A DNA stretch of 64,000 bases from Pseudoalteromonas xiamenensis (GCF_030994125.1 NZ_CP099917.1:806001-870000); one strand, 5' to 3'; positions 43,120 through 51,581 are shown, counted from the stretch's first letter. Notes: generated by a model not told the origin, from the sequence alone. Numbers and translations: made by a program.

Positions 43120-43590
43120 ATGAGCATATCACCATATCAATACCGCATGTTGACGCAATCACTCGCGGTGGTTAGACCTAACTTTCACTGTTTCTGTGTT
43201 TCTTTTAGAAAACAACTCTCAAATTATCAACTCAATACATCATTCACTTTTTCTGACGAAGGGATACTCAATGATGAAAACGAATTTTTTGGATTCGTAC
43301 ATCAATGTGTTGGTTTAATTCTCGAACACAACAATCTGGTCGATTACCTAAGCCAGACGGCTAAAAAGCTGAGTGAGTACAATTTAACAGAGCGCGATAT
43401 TTGCGTGCTTTGTAACTGTTTCCTAGCCACTATACAGCTTCATCTAGGCAAACAATATACGCTTGCTATGCGAAACGCTTGGCGCCGACTGCTGCATGTC
43501 GTGTCAAACATACTCAATCACGAAATGCATGGCCGAACGAACGTAGTTAGCCTGCATGAGCACCGATTGAAAAAATCACAGGCCTCTTAG
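43120..43590 (+). CDS. globin-like protein lacking the proximal histidine
   Basis: 156 residues. The whole sequence can be laid along a bacterial single-domain globin: an A/B-helix region (LTQSLAVVRPNFHCFCVSFRKQL), an E-F region ending DYLSQTAKKLSEYNL, and a G/H region with FLATIQLHLGKQYTLAMRNAW RRLL, whose Trp121 stands at the conserved AW of helix H. Where globins have the heme-binding proximal His (usually RRH-x-GY), this protein has Leu84 in KKLSEY. It may thus bind no heme, as in globin-fold sensor modules, or bind by another residue. Assignment rests on pattern only. Its neighbours are a carbonic anhydrase and a decayed gene. Confidence 0.45.
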   Translation: MSISPYQYRMLTQSLAVVRPNFHCFCVSFRKQLSNYQLNTSFTFSDEGILNDENEFFGFVHQCVGLILEHNNLVDYLSQTAKKLSEYNLTERDICVLCNCFLATIQLHLGKQYTLAMRNAWRRLLHVVSNILNHEMHGRTNVVSLHEHRLKKSQAS

Positions 43591-43668
43591 TGTGGGTTGA
43601 GGCAAGAAACGTAACGAATATAGCTAAAACAGTATAGAATGGGACTATCCCATTACATTGATTTGTTT

Positions 43669-44084
43669 ATGGTTAAACTCGGAGAAATTACGAAGCATCA
43701 GTTACTTCTTGCCTCGGGTTGCCTTCTTGCCCCATCCGGTTGCGACGTGTTTGATACAACGAACAATAAATTGGAACAGCAGTACTGAAATCAAGATCCT
43801 GAACTGCAAGCTGCGTTTTCAGCAATAAGAGAAAATGGCCTCGATACAGTCTCCAAGACGGCTGAAAAAGACAGTCTGCATCCTGTGTCGCTAAGTTTGA
43901 AAGTGAGCTTCTTGGATTGTTATCGGCGGTTGAAGGAGCGCTTCAAGACTGCGCAAATTTAACGGTTCTTTTTTCCACAATAGCAGAACTCTCGAGCAAA
44001 GAAATTTCACTTGAACCGAGCCCAAATCTGCTTCGTCAGGGTGTGGAAACATTAAATTATCTGCGTACCTTACTGAGTCAATAG
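43669..44084 (+). pseudogene. decayed protein gene with internal stop and frameshift
   Basis: A frame from ATG 43669 reads MVKLGEITKHQLLLASGCLL and stops at TGA 43786 (codon 40). The same frame then stays open (NQDPELQAAFSAIRENGLDT). Near 43875 the coding character moves to another frame (SASCVAKFESELLGLLSAVE, then LSSKEISLEPSPNLLRQGVE) and ends at TAG 44082-44084. Read together this is about 138 codons of a helical protein of unknown family. One nonsense change and one indel are needed. No recognisable domain. Confidence 0.5.
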
Positions 44085-44271
44085 GCGTTAGCCGCGCTCA
44101 ACACTAAATCAATGGACGTCCTTGATCATACGCAAAGACAAAGCGCCGATGTGGGATCACACCGACGTATTTTTATAGCGCAATGTGAAAGGCTGCATTC
44201 AACTCAAATTTTAAAGTGAGCCAAATCCTTCCCTAGTTCGTATTGACGTTAATAATGCAGAATGAGCGAAG
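44085..44271. other. intergenic region before the cry-DASH gene
   Basis: No open frame, repeat or RNA is evident. It should hold the promoter for the photolyase pair; part of it may be further remnant sequence of the decayed gene. Confidence 0.4.
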
Positions 44272-45534
44272 ATGATGCGGACCGGTATCTTCTTTATTTA
44301 TAAAAATTTTCGATTAGTTAACAATAACGCCTTATCCATTTTTGCCGCGAACGTTGATAGGCTTTTGATCTGTGTCCTTAGAGATGAGACTCGCTATTCA
44401 ACGCAATGTCTTGCGCGTCGCAAAACCAGTGACGTTGTGTTGAACGCCCACGTTGATGTTGAACGTGAATTCGTCGCACGATTTGCGCAGCTCAATCATG
44501 GCGTGGCTCAACTCTCTATGTTCTATTTGCCAGCGTTACTTTCACTGTTGCATGAGCATGCCGTAACGGATTGCGCTTTGCCCTTTCATCCAAGTTATGA
44601 CTTGTCCCGAATGTGGCTATCTTTACGCGAAAAATGCCAAAACATGCGCTTTCACTCACTCCCCGGCAATACCCTATTTCAAGAATACGAACTGCCTTTC
44701 AAGTCAGATTCGTTCCCGAAAACGTTTTCAGATTTTCGCCGAAAAGTAAACGACATTACGATTGCCGAAAACCTCACATCGCAACTGCCCGATTTGCCTA
44801 GGTCCGTTTTACCCGTTTGTTCTGATAGACACCCCGTCGTCAAGGCAAAACATGGGGAAAGTGCAGCAGCGCAACACTTACTCGATTACTTTTGCAGTCG
44901 CCATCCAAGTCATTATAAAGAAACGCGCAATCAGTTGTCGGGGGAATGGTTTTCAACCGGGTTTTCACCCTTTTTAGCACTCGGTACAGTGAATGTGCAC
45001 GAAATTCTGAGCCGTTTGCAGGAATACCAACTTGTCTATGGTCAAACTGATTCAACAGAATGGATCTATTTTGAGCTACTTTGGCGAGAGTATTTTTATT
45101 GGTACGCGAAAGCGCATGGAATAAAGCTTTTTCTTAGACGCGGGTTAAATTCAATAAATCCACCCTCTTCATTTTATGCCCCAACTTTCAAAACATGGTG
45201 CGAGGGCAAAACTGAATCGGATTTAGTGAATGCTATCATGAAGGAACTCAATACAACGGGGTGGATCTCTAATCGAGCTCGTCAAATTACGGCAAGCTAC
45301 TTGGTCAATGAACTCGGTATCGATTGGCGACACGGGGCAGCTTACTTTGAGCAAACACTGATTGATTATGATGTCGCTATCAATTGGGGAAATTGGCAGT
45401 ACATCGCTGGCGTTGGCGCTGATCCGAGAGGTGGTCGCCACTTCAATATTGATAAACAAACCCAGCTCTACGATGAACTCGGACATTATCGTAGGCAATG
45501 GCTAAAAGAACACAATACAGAACGGTCACTTTAG
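44272..45534 (+). CDS. cryptochrome DASH family photolyase
   Basis: 420 residues. Cry-DASH proteins bind FAD and an antenna and repair cyclobutane dimers, mainly in single-stranded or looped DNA, and may also sense light. The photolyase fold shows an alpha/beta antenna domain with LARRKTSDVVLN, and a FAD-binding helical domain with FELLWREYFYWYAKAHG, NTTGWISNRARQITASYL, then NWGNWQYIAGVGADPRGGRH (all DASH-typical). Followed closely by a second, unrelated photolyase type, so the two probably form a light-damage repair unit. Confidence 0.93.
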   Translation: MMRTGIFFIYKNFRLVNNNALSIFAANVDRLLICVLRDETRYSTQCLARRKTSDVVLNAHVDVEREFVARFAQLNHGVAQLSMFYLPALLSLLHEHAVTDCALPFHPSYDLSRMWLSLREKCQNMRFHSLPGNTLFQEYELPFKSDSFPKTFSDFRRKVNDITIAENLTSQLPDLPRSVLPVCSDRHPVVKAKHGESAAAQHLLDYFCSRHPSHYKETRNQLSGEWFSTGFSPFLALGTVNVHEILSRLQEYQLVYGQTDSTEWIYFELLWREYFYWYAKAHGIKLFLRRGLNSINPPSSFYAPTFKTWCEGKTESDLVNAIMKELNTTGWISNRARQITASYLVNELGIDWRHGAAYFEQTLIDYDVAINWGNWQYIAGVGADPRGGRHFNIDKQTQLYDELGHYRRQWLKEHNTERSL

Positions 45535-45539
45535 AATCC

Positions 45540-47099
45540 ATGTCGTCACAACAATACGCTAAACTTCGTCTCATTCTTGGTGATCAACTTAATGCATCAC
45601 ATTCTTGGTATCGTGAAAAACACGAGGACACCGTATATCTAATAGCGGAACTACGCCAAGAAACGGACTACGTTAAACATCATGTACAAAAGGTTTCTGC
45701 CTTTTTCGCCGCCATGGAAAACTTTGCTACAGCACTTAACTCAGCAAGGCATCATGTCATTCATTTAACGTTAGACGACACTTGCCATTATCCAACGTTA
45801 TGCGATCTCATTGCCCATTTCTGTACGAAATTCTCTGTTGACGTTTTTGAGTATCAAAGACCTGATGAATACCGAGTACTGGCACAACTTCGCGCATTCA
45901 GCTCGCAGCAAATCTATCAGTGCAACGAGTACGATACGGAACATTTTATGTTGCCCTTCGATGAAATTGAATCAATGTTCGTCAAAGGAAAACATCATAC
46001 AATGGAATATTTCTATCGTTCGATGAGAAAACGATACAACTTACTTATGGATCATAACAAGCCGATTGGTGGGAAATGGAACTTTGATTCTGAAAATAGG
46101 CAATCCTTTAAAGATAACGATTTAAAGGAAATTCCAACACCGGTGTGTTTTGAAAACTCGGTTGAAGCCATACTCGTTCGGCTCGAACATCACCAAGTTA
46201 AAACCTTTGGCCAGTCAAACACTCAATTATTATGGCCAGTTAACCGTCAGCAAGCACTTACATTACTGTCTTTTTTTTGTGAACATTTATTACCTCGATT
46301 CGGAAAATATCAAGATGCCATGACCTGCCAAAGCCAGCATGCTTGGAGTTTGTATCACTCTCGCCTTTCCTTTGCGCTCAACGTTAAAATGCTGAGTCCA
46401 ATACAAGTAGTCCAAGCCGCAATTAAAGCCTATGAAACGTCCCCAGAACAAATATCCTTACCACAAGTCGAAGGTTTCACTCGACAAATTGTTGGCTGGC
46501 GAGAGTTCATTCGAGGAATTTACTGGCGAAATATGCCTGAATATGAGCAATACAATGCGCTCAATGCACAGCGAGCACTGCCTCAGTACTTTTGGCATGG
46601 CGAAACCAAGATGCGCTGCATGAATGAGGTCATTACACAGAGCCTGGACTACGCGTATGCGCATCACATTCAACGACTTATGATCACCGGTAATTTTTGT
46701 CTTCTCGCAGGCATAGAGCCTTCACAAGTAGATGATTGGTATTTGGGCATTTACATCGACGCTTTACAATGGGTTGAGCTTCCAAATACAAGGGGAATGA
46801 GTCAGCACGCAGATCATGGGATCATTGCAACCAAACCGTATGCTGGCAGCGCCAATTACATTAACAAGATGAGTGATTATTGCAAACATTGCTATTACGA
46901 CAAAAAATTAAAGCATGGTAAAAAAGCATGCCCATTCAATAGTTTATATTGGCATTTTCTCCATCGTCATCAAAATGCATTTAGCCAGAACCAGCGAATG
47001 AGCATGATTTATCGGAATTGGAATAACCAAGCAGATGACGAGAAGAATAAGGTTTTGGAACAAGCTCAACGTTATTTAGATAATCTCGAGAGCCTTTAA
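45540..47099 (+). CDS. FeS-BCP photolyase ((6-4) photolyase PhrB type)
   Basis: I prefer ATG 45540 (MSSQQYAKLRLILGDQLNAS), six bases after the cry-DASH stop; a start at 45498 would overlap that gene. 519 residues of the deoxyribodipyrimidine photolyase-related family (PF04244), the prokaryotic (6-4) photolyases with an iron-sulfur cluster. Counting from this start, Cys360, Cys448, Cys451 and Cys464 repeat the exact spacing (88, 3, 13) of the four cluster ligands of Agrobacterium PhrB. GFTRQIVGWREFIRGIYW and TRGMSQHADHG are further landmarks. It would repair (6-4) photoproducts, complementing cry-DASH. Confidence 0.9.
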   Translation: MSSQQYAKLRLILGDQLNASHSWYREKHEDTVYLIAELRQETDYVKHHVQKVSAFFAAMENFATALNSARHHVIHLTLDDTCHYPTLCDLIAHFCTKFSVDVFEYQRPDEYRVLAQLRAFSSQQIYQCNEYDTEHFMLPFDEIESMFVKGKHHTMEYFYRSMRKRYNLLMDHNKPIGGKWNFDSENRQSFKDNDLKEIPTPVCFENSVEAILVRLEHHQVKTFGQSNTQLLWPVNRQQALTLLSFFCEHLLPRFGKYQDAMTCQSQHAWSLYHSRLSFALNVKMLSPIQVVQAAIKAYETSPEQISLPQVEGFTRQIVGWREFIRGIYWRNMPEYEQYNALNAQRALPQYFWHGETKMRCMNEVITQSLDYAYAHHIQRLMITGNFCLLAGIEPSQVDDWYLGIYIDALQWVELPNTRGMSQHADHGIIATKPYAGSANYINKMSDYCKHCYYDKKLKHGKKACPFNSLYWHFLHRHQNAFSQNQRMSMIYRNWNNQADDEKNKVLEQAQRYLDNLESL

Positions 47100-47106
47100 T
47101 CTTATT

Positions 47107-47132
47107 GCCTTGATCGAAGAAACAATCAAGGC
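47107..47132 (+). terminator. weak hairpin after the photolyase pair
   Basis: GCCTTGAT (47107-47114) pairs with ATCAAGGC (47125-47132), followed by TTCATTTTA. A plausible weak terminator between convergent genes. Confidence 0.5.
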
Positions 47133-47157
47133 TTCATTTTAAAGGAGTGTGACATCA

Positions 47158-47568
47158 CTAAAACAATCGCCAGCGGCGTTTTTTAGTGCGAATTTTATGA
47201 ACCCAATTGACCTCAATTGTGCCCTCGGCAATCACACTCGCGGATTCCCTAGCGACCAACTCATAAGTCACTGTTTGAGTGCGGGCGAAGCTATAAAGGT
47301 AGTTAACCGTTTGCACTTCCTTCCAACAGCCTATCGGCATCGCTTGGTCTTTTTCACGTAAGCAATATTCTTTTCTATCCGGCATCTGTAAGGTGAAGGT
47401 AACATCCGCAAAACAGGTTCGGCCCTCATTCAATGCAACACATTTATTTGGGCTCACTTTCAGAGCTTGTGCTTCTTCCAATGTAATATCTGACGCTTCC
47501 GTGCTTGTTGCCGCTAATGAGTGCATTGGTGCACAAATTAACGCCAAAACGAGGAGTTTAGAATACAT
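47158..47568 (-). CDS. DUF3019 family periplasmic protein
   Basis: 136 residues with a signal peptide ending near LAA (20). Family pattern: LKVSPNKCVALNEGRTCFADVTF, a central YCLREKD, an IGCW and a C-terminal beta-rich segment ending EVNWVHKIR. The two cysteine pairs suggest disulfides. Function unknown; in related marine bacteria the family often lies beside MipA/OmpV proteins and two-component systems. It overlaps the mipA-like gene by 11 bases, so the products are made together; no two-component genes are adjacent here. Confidence 0.75.
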   Translation of the reverse strand: MYSKLLVLALICAPMHSLAATSTEASDITLEEAQALKVSPNKCVALNEGRTCFADVTFTLQMPDRKEYCLREKDQAMPIGCWKEVQTVNYLYSFARTQTVTYELVARESASVIAEGTIEVNWVHKIRTKKRRWRLF

Positions 47569-48391
47569 ACTTCACTCCCATAAAAAATACGCGCGCGTAA
47601 TTCGTTTCGACAATGGGACTGCGCTTTATGCTGCTATCACCAATGATGAACGACGCACCACTACTGAATACCCAACTGTCAGAAATAGCCCTGTTCAGTT
47701 CAAATTGAAGAAATACGCTAGTAGCATCGCCAGCATCGTGCTCTGGCCGAAAAGACGTAGCCTCCTCTTCACTCACACCATAATAGTAATTGTGAAAACG
47801 CGATGAGTAATAATTCAAACCGAAATTCAGCCACAGATCCCAATTACGTAGCTCAAAATTACGTGTCGCTTCTGCATGAGCAACCCAACCATTTGTTGGG
47901 CCAAAAACGTCATAAACCAGTTCCAATGACGTTTGAAAGTTACCGTAAGTACGATAATAAGACAGGCCGAAGGACTGATCTTGGCGGCGTTTTTTAATTC
48001 CTTTCAGTTCAGGAATAACGTCATCTTTTTCAAAGTAACCATATTCATCAAACTCAAGTTGGTAGTTTCCGTAAATAACATCAACGCCCCAATCAGGCTC
48101 AACAATGAGCTGATAGCCGATATCCGAACCACCATAGAAATCGCCCGTTTTGCTATCGAGATAGAAGTTTTTATATTCGATAGTCACGTCACTTAAAATA
48201 GTGAGTCCTTCATATTGACTATCATCACCGGCTAACTTTGGCATGGTCATATTAATACCGTATACGCCAAAAGACAGCTGCCAGCTAAATGCGCCGTCTT
48301 GCGGTTCTTGCTGCGCTGCATCCGATTGACTGGCTAAGCACGCGACACTGAAAAATGCAGATAAAACGAAGAGTAGGTATTTCTGTATCAT
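47558..48391 (-). CDS. MipA/OmpV family outer-membrane protein
   Basis: 277 residues with a signal peptide ending near CLA (about 20) and an outer-membrane barrel to the terminal Phe (GVKYVF). Typical segments are FYLDSKTGDFYGGSDIGYQL, DQSFGLSYYRTYGN and EATRNFELRNWDLWLNFGLN. MipA scaffolds murein enzymes in E. coli; other members are induced by osmotic or antibiotic stress. Aromatic-rich strands alternate as expected for a barrel. First gene of a two-gene unit with the DUF3019 protein; divergent from the phospholipase-like gene. Confidence 0.82.
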   Translation of the reverse strand: MIQKYLLFVLSAFFSVACLASQSDAAQQEPQDGAFSWQLSFGVYGINMTMPKLAGDDSQYEGLTILSDVTIEYKNFYLDSKTGDFYGGSDIGYQLIVEPDWGVDVIYGNYQLEFDEYGYFEKDDVIPELKGIKKRRQDQSFGLSYYRTYGNFQTSLELVYDVFGPTNGWVAHAEATRNFELRNWDLWLNFGLNYYSSRFHNYYYGVSEEEATSFRPEHDAGDATSVFLQFELNRAISDSWVFSSGASFIIGDSSIKRSPIVETNYARVFFMGVKYVF

Positions 48392-48563
48392 TTTTTTATT
48401 TGTCCCTGAATTCTCGCTTAGTCTATCGCAAATTGTAATTAATTTGAATGTTGAGATAAAAAAGCCAGAAATTTTATGTTAACTTTTTATTAATATTTTT
48501 GTAACGTATAGTTGTTGTAATCCCGTTCCAACTTATAGAGCAACTACTTTAAGGTTCGCAAAA

Positions 48564-49577
48564 ATGAAAAAAAGATATACTCTCGCGCTACTTCTACCGC
48601 TACTTGCAAGCAAAACTTATGCATTTAGCCAAGAAACACATAAACGTATTGTAATTGATGCAGTGAACTACATGGCACAGCATCCTACAACAACTCAATT
48701 CTCAAAATTGCAAGCCTATGCGACTAAAAATGGTCTGACTCTTGACCAATTGGCCGACGTATTGGGCCAAGCGGCTTACGATGTTGACGATTTTGAAGAC
48801 ACATTCTTGTGCGGCGCAGTTACAGGTAATTGTGTACAGGCACCACTTTGGGGTGCCGCTGAGAGCATTGTGAAATACACAAGCTACTGGCACTTTCAAA
48901 ACCACACCCAAGGCGCAGATGCACATGGTAACGATTTTGGTGGATATAATTATGACAAACTAACGGTTTGGGGCAGTGTTGACACGATGGCTGCGACTTG
49001 GTTGAAAGGTGACCATTTAGATGATGGCAAAGGAGGTCAATCGGGTTGGTTTGGTGCCGACGGCAGCAAGTACAACAGTTACGGTATCACTGAAGCACAT
49101 TACCGCATTGACAGCACATCAAGCTACTCGATGTACAAAGATTTCGAAAAAATCCCGTTTCAACCAATCGATAACTTAGGCCAATACTGGTATCAAAATT
49201 ACCTTGCGTCAGGCCAACCTCAAATCTTAGGTTTTGTGTTCCATACTACAGACCTATTGCAACCGCACCACACATGGACAACGTCTGATCTCAACCATTC
49301 TAGTTGGGAATCTTGGGTGAAGGACTATTACGATCAAGAGCTTTTAAACGACCAAGCGCTTGTTACTGAAGCAATGAACTATTACGCACCACTTCGTGCA
49401 ACAGATAGCGATATTCGTCCATTACTGACTCAAGGTGGTTCATATTCGTATGCGCAAGGTTCAATTGTACTTAACTCTCAGGATCACTATGACCGTGTTC
49501 AAATTGGCCGCCAAGTAATTCCACACGCCATTGCAATGGTTGTACAACTTCTGAATCACGCGATGGTAGCGCGTTAA
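48564..49577 (+). CDS. secreted phospholipase C / S1-P1 nuclease-fold protein
   Basis: 337 residues with a signal peptide ending near TYA (20). The mature N-terminus FSQETHKRIVIDA, the histidine-rich YWHFQNH and the central FHTTDLLQPHHTW (a variant of the HxxxDxxQPLH zinc element) place it in the phospholipase C/P1 nuclease superfamily, whose members bind three zinc ions and cut phosphodiesters in lipids or nucleic acids. Which substrate is used cannot be told from sequence. It is followed one base later by a parvulin-like gene, then a membrane-anchored helical protein, an apparent three-gene cassette. Confidence 0.75.
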   Translation: MKKRYTLALLLPLLASKTYAFSQETHKRIVIDAVNYMAQHPTTTQFSKLQAYATKNGLTLDQLADVLGQAAYDVDDFEDTFLCGAVTGNCVQAPLWGAAESIVKYTSYWHFQNHTQGADAHGNDFGGYNYDKLTVWGSVDTMAATWLKGDHLDDGKGGQSGWFGADGSKYNSYGITEAHYRIDSTSSYSMYKDFEKIPFQPIDNLGQYWYQNYLASGQPQILGFVFHTTDLLQPHHTWTTSDLNHSSWESWVKDYYDQELLNDQALVTEAMNYYAPLRATDSDIRPLLTQGGSYSYAQGSIVLNSQDHYDRVQIGRQVIPHAIAMVVQLLNHAMVAR

Positions 49578-49578
49578 T

Positions 49579-50754
49579 ATGCGATTTTCTGTTGTAATTT
49601 GGGTGGTAGGGTTTGCTCTACCCCTTTTCGCGCATGCGAGCGTCGAGACTAAACCACTTGAAATGTTGCTTGTGAACGTCCAAAAAGCGAGCGGTCAAAA
49701 CACCTCTCAACAGCAAGTGCACGAACGTTTGATTGAAAACGAGTTCCTTTTTCAAGAATTAAACACGTACGCTGCAACACTCGTCACGAGACAATCTCAA
49801 GTCGGCTTTAGCAATCGCTACCATGCTGAACAACTTGCTATGACGCTGTTAATAAATAATTTTGGTGATATTACCTATCAATCTTTAACGCCTCAGCAGA
49901 CCTCACCGTTTGATAAAGCTTGGCTGATGAAAGCACTTGGTACGTACCCGGTTTCCGGTGTATACGACAAAAGCGCGTTATCAGTGCTCGACTCGATTCA
50001 ATTGAAAGGCTTGCCCTTTGCTCTTTCGATGAAAGACATTGTAGAGACTCTCTCAATGCAGAAACGTCTGCGACTGCACCAAGGCGAAACTCAAGTACTC
50101 TATGCAGAATTAGACCGACGCTTTCGGATGTTGCAATTGCAAAATGTGCACGCCAAGAAACTAAAGGACTTAGGCATAAGTTACGACGCACTTTATCACG
50201 TTGCCCTAACTGAAATAGTACGTGCACCCGCACAAGCCTATTTTGGACTAAAACAACAGATGCACGGCGAACGCAGTGAATATGTTGAACATCTTAAAGG
50301 TAAAATATCGAATGCTGACATTTCGAATTTCTATAAAGAAAACAAGACCAGATTTCGCTATGTTGCTTCAGTTGAAGCTTGGGCTGGCTTGTTTAGTTCA
50401 AGAAAGCTCGCCGAACAATGTCGAAACTTAGCGCAAGATAAGGCCGCACCAAAAACCGTACTTAACTGCGCACAAGATAAGCCCCTTGAACTGCTTTCAC
50501 CCACAATTAAGCGGGAAACAATTAGGGGTAACTGGGCCGCACAAGCCGCATTCAATTTACCTGAAGATACGCTTTCACAACCGATACGCACACCAGAGGG
50601 AAAATGGCTTGTAATTGCAACGGGAAAACGAGTGTACGACTACTATCTTGAACATAGCGAAACAGTGAAGTATCAAGCAACAACGGCATTACTCACTCAA
50701 GTTGCTTTAAAAACGTTTGAAGACAAATTTAGTCGTTGGAAACAAACACTGTGA
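49579..50754 (+). CDS. periplasmic parvulin-like peptidyl-prolyl isomerase
   Basis: 391 residues with a signal peptide ending near AHA (20). A SurA/PpiC-like helical chaperone part (about 25-250) precedes a divergent parvulin domain (about 255-360) seen in ISNADISNFYKENKTRFRYV and later LPEDTLSQPIRTPEGKWLVI. The catalytic-site residues of parvulins are not clearly kept, so chaperone action may dominate. It starts one base after the phospholipase C-like gene and overlaps the next gene by four bases, arguing that it is the dedicated folding factor of that secreted enzyme. Confidence 0.7.
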   Translation: MRFSVVIWVVGFALPLFAHASVETKPLEMLLVNVQKASGQNTSQQQVHERLIENEFLFQELNTYAATLVTRQSQVGFSNRYHAEQLAMTLLINNFGDITYQSLTPQQTSPFDKAWLMKALGTYPVSGVYDKSALSVLDSIQLKGLPFALSMKDIVETLSMQKRLRLHQGETQVLYAELDRRFRMLQLQNVHAKKLKDLGISYDALYHVALTEIVRAPAQAYFGLKQQMHGERSEYVEHLKGKISNADISNFYKENKTRFRYVASVEAWAGLFSSRKLAEQCRNLAQDKAAPKTVLNCAQDKPLELLSPTIKRETIRGNWAAQAAFNLPEDTLSQPIRTPEGKWLVIATGKRVYDYYLEHSETVKYQATTALLTQVALKTFEDKFSRWKQTL

Positions 50755-51284
50755 ATACCAAAGTGAAGCTTATTGTCATTTTATCGCTTATTGGCTTTAT
50801 TGCTTTTTGCATTAATCAGCTCACATCGATTGATGTGAGTGCTCAAAGTGTAAATCAGTCTGCCGAGGTAGCCTCCTCTAGAATGCCCATTGAGGACGAA
50901 AGCGATACGTCAATCACTTTCAGAGACGTTAAGTTAAAACCAAGCAAAAGCGAAGAAGCACCTGCGTATGGAGCCGATGTAAAAGCGATCACACCTTCCG
51001 AGTACCTTCCGCCAATTGCAAAATCCACTCATGATGAGCAACACTATTCCGGCAATTTGAATGACTATCAAGCCTATGAAGCGTTTCATCACGAAAAGGA
51101 CAGAGCATTGAAACAAGCCTACGTTCAGGCTGCCACGGAAAAGATATCTGTACTTGAACAACTACTGCAAAAAGGAAAAGAAGCGAATCTGCCTAAAGAG
51201 CAACTTCAAGAAGCTATCGATAAAATCGAAGCTCTTCAAGAGCTTACAAATAAAATTAAGTCTGAGTTAAAAAGTAAAAATTAA
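50751..51284 (+). CDS. membrane-anchored coiled-coil protein of unknown function
   Basis: 177 residues from GTG 50751, which overlaps the preceding stop (GTGA); an ATG at 50736 is the alternative. One N-terminal transmembrane helix (about 5-23, LIVILSLIGFIAFCI), a disordered acidic stretch (about 30-100), and a C-terminal charged helix (about 115-177) with heptad-like leucines (EKISVLEQLLQKGKEANLPK, EQLQEAIDKIEALQEL). I do not recognise the family. A single anchor plus periplasmic helices recalls steric chaperones (lipase foldases) that accompany secreted lipases, and the gene order fits, but there is no sequence proof. Confidence 0.6.
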   Translation: MNTKVKLIVILSLIGFIAFCINQLTSIDVSAQSVNQSAEVASSRMPIEDESDTSITFRDVKLKPSKSEEAPAYGADVKAITPSEYLPPIAKSTHDEQHYSGNLNDYQAYEAFHHEKDRALKQAYVQAATEKISVLEQLLQKGKEANLPKEQLQEAIDKIEALQELTNKIKSELKSKN

Positions 51285-51286
51285 AA

Positions 51287-51305
51287 GGGGGGATACTCTT
51301 CCCCC
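51287..51305 (-). terminator. terminator of the 50-residue peptide gene
   Basis: On the minus strand GGGGG-AAGAGTAT-CCCCCC is followed by TTTTAATTTTTACTTTTT. On the plus strand there is no T tract, so the hairpin serves the minus-strand small gene. Confidence 0.75.
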
Positions 51306-51309
51306 ATGA

Positions 51310-51462
51310 TCAATTAAAATGGGTATCTTTACACTTTAATGGAAACGCCAGACAAATATCCGTAGGTATAATGATAATGTCTCGGAACTCCACATCCACT
51401 TTTGCCGATGAGTTAGGCACATATACAACCGATAATAGTAGTGACATTGCTAACGCTTTCAT
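51310..51462 (-). CDS. small secreted peptide, 50 residues
   Basis: A gene too short for ordinary ORF finding. ATG 51462 follows AAGGTGG at seven or eight bases. The product begins MKALAMSLLLSVVYVPNSSA, a good signal peptide with a likely cut after SSA, and the mature part is about 30 residues: KVDVEFRDIIIIPTDICLAF then PLKCKDTHFN, with two cysteines seven residues apart that could form a disulfide. A matching terminator lies just after the stop and a tandem 11-base repeat about 100 bases upstream. I do not recognise the peptide. Its gene lies downstream of, and in the same direction as, the membrane-bound regulator gene. Confidence 0.6.
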   Translation of the reverse strand: MKALAMSLLLSVVYVPNSSAKVDVEFRDIIIIPTDICLAFPLKCKDTHFN

Positions 51463-51559
51463 AATACTTACCACCTTTAATTTAGTAATAGTTAATGATT
51501 GACGTGCCTATATTTACTCGAAGCCATACAATTGTTAATTCACTTGACGTAATCATTAT

Positions 51560-51581
51560 GAAATCTTTCTGAAACCTTTCT
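51560..51581. promoter_or_regulatory. tandem 11-base repeat, possible winged-helix binding site
   Basis: GAAATCTTTCT (51560-51570) is followed directly by GAAACCTTTCT (51571-51581), one mismatch between copies. Direct repeats one helical turn apart are the usual target form of OmpR/PhoB/ToxR-type winged-helix proteins. It lies between the regulator gene's stop and the small peptide gene. Confidence 0.45.
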
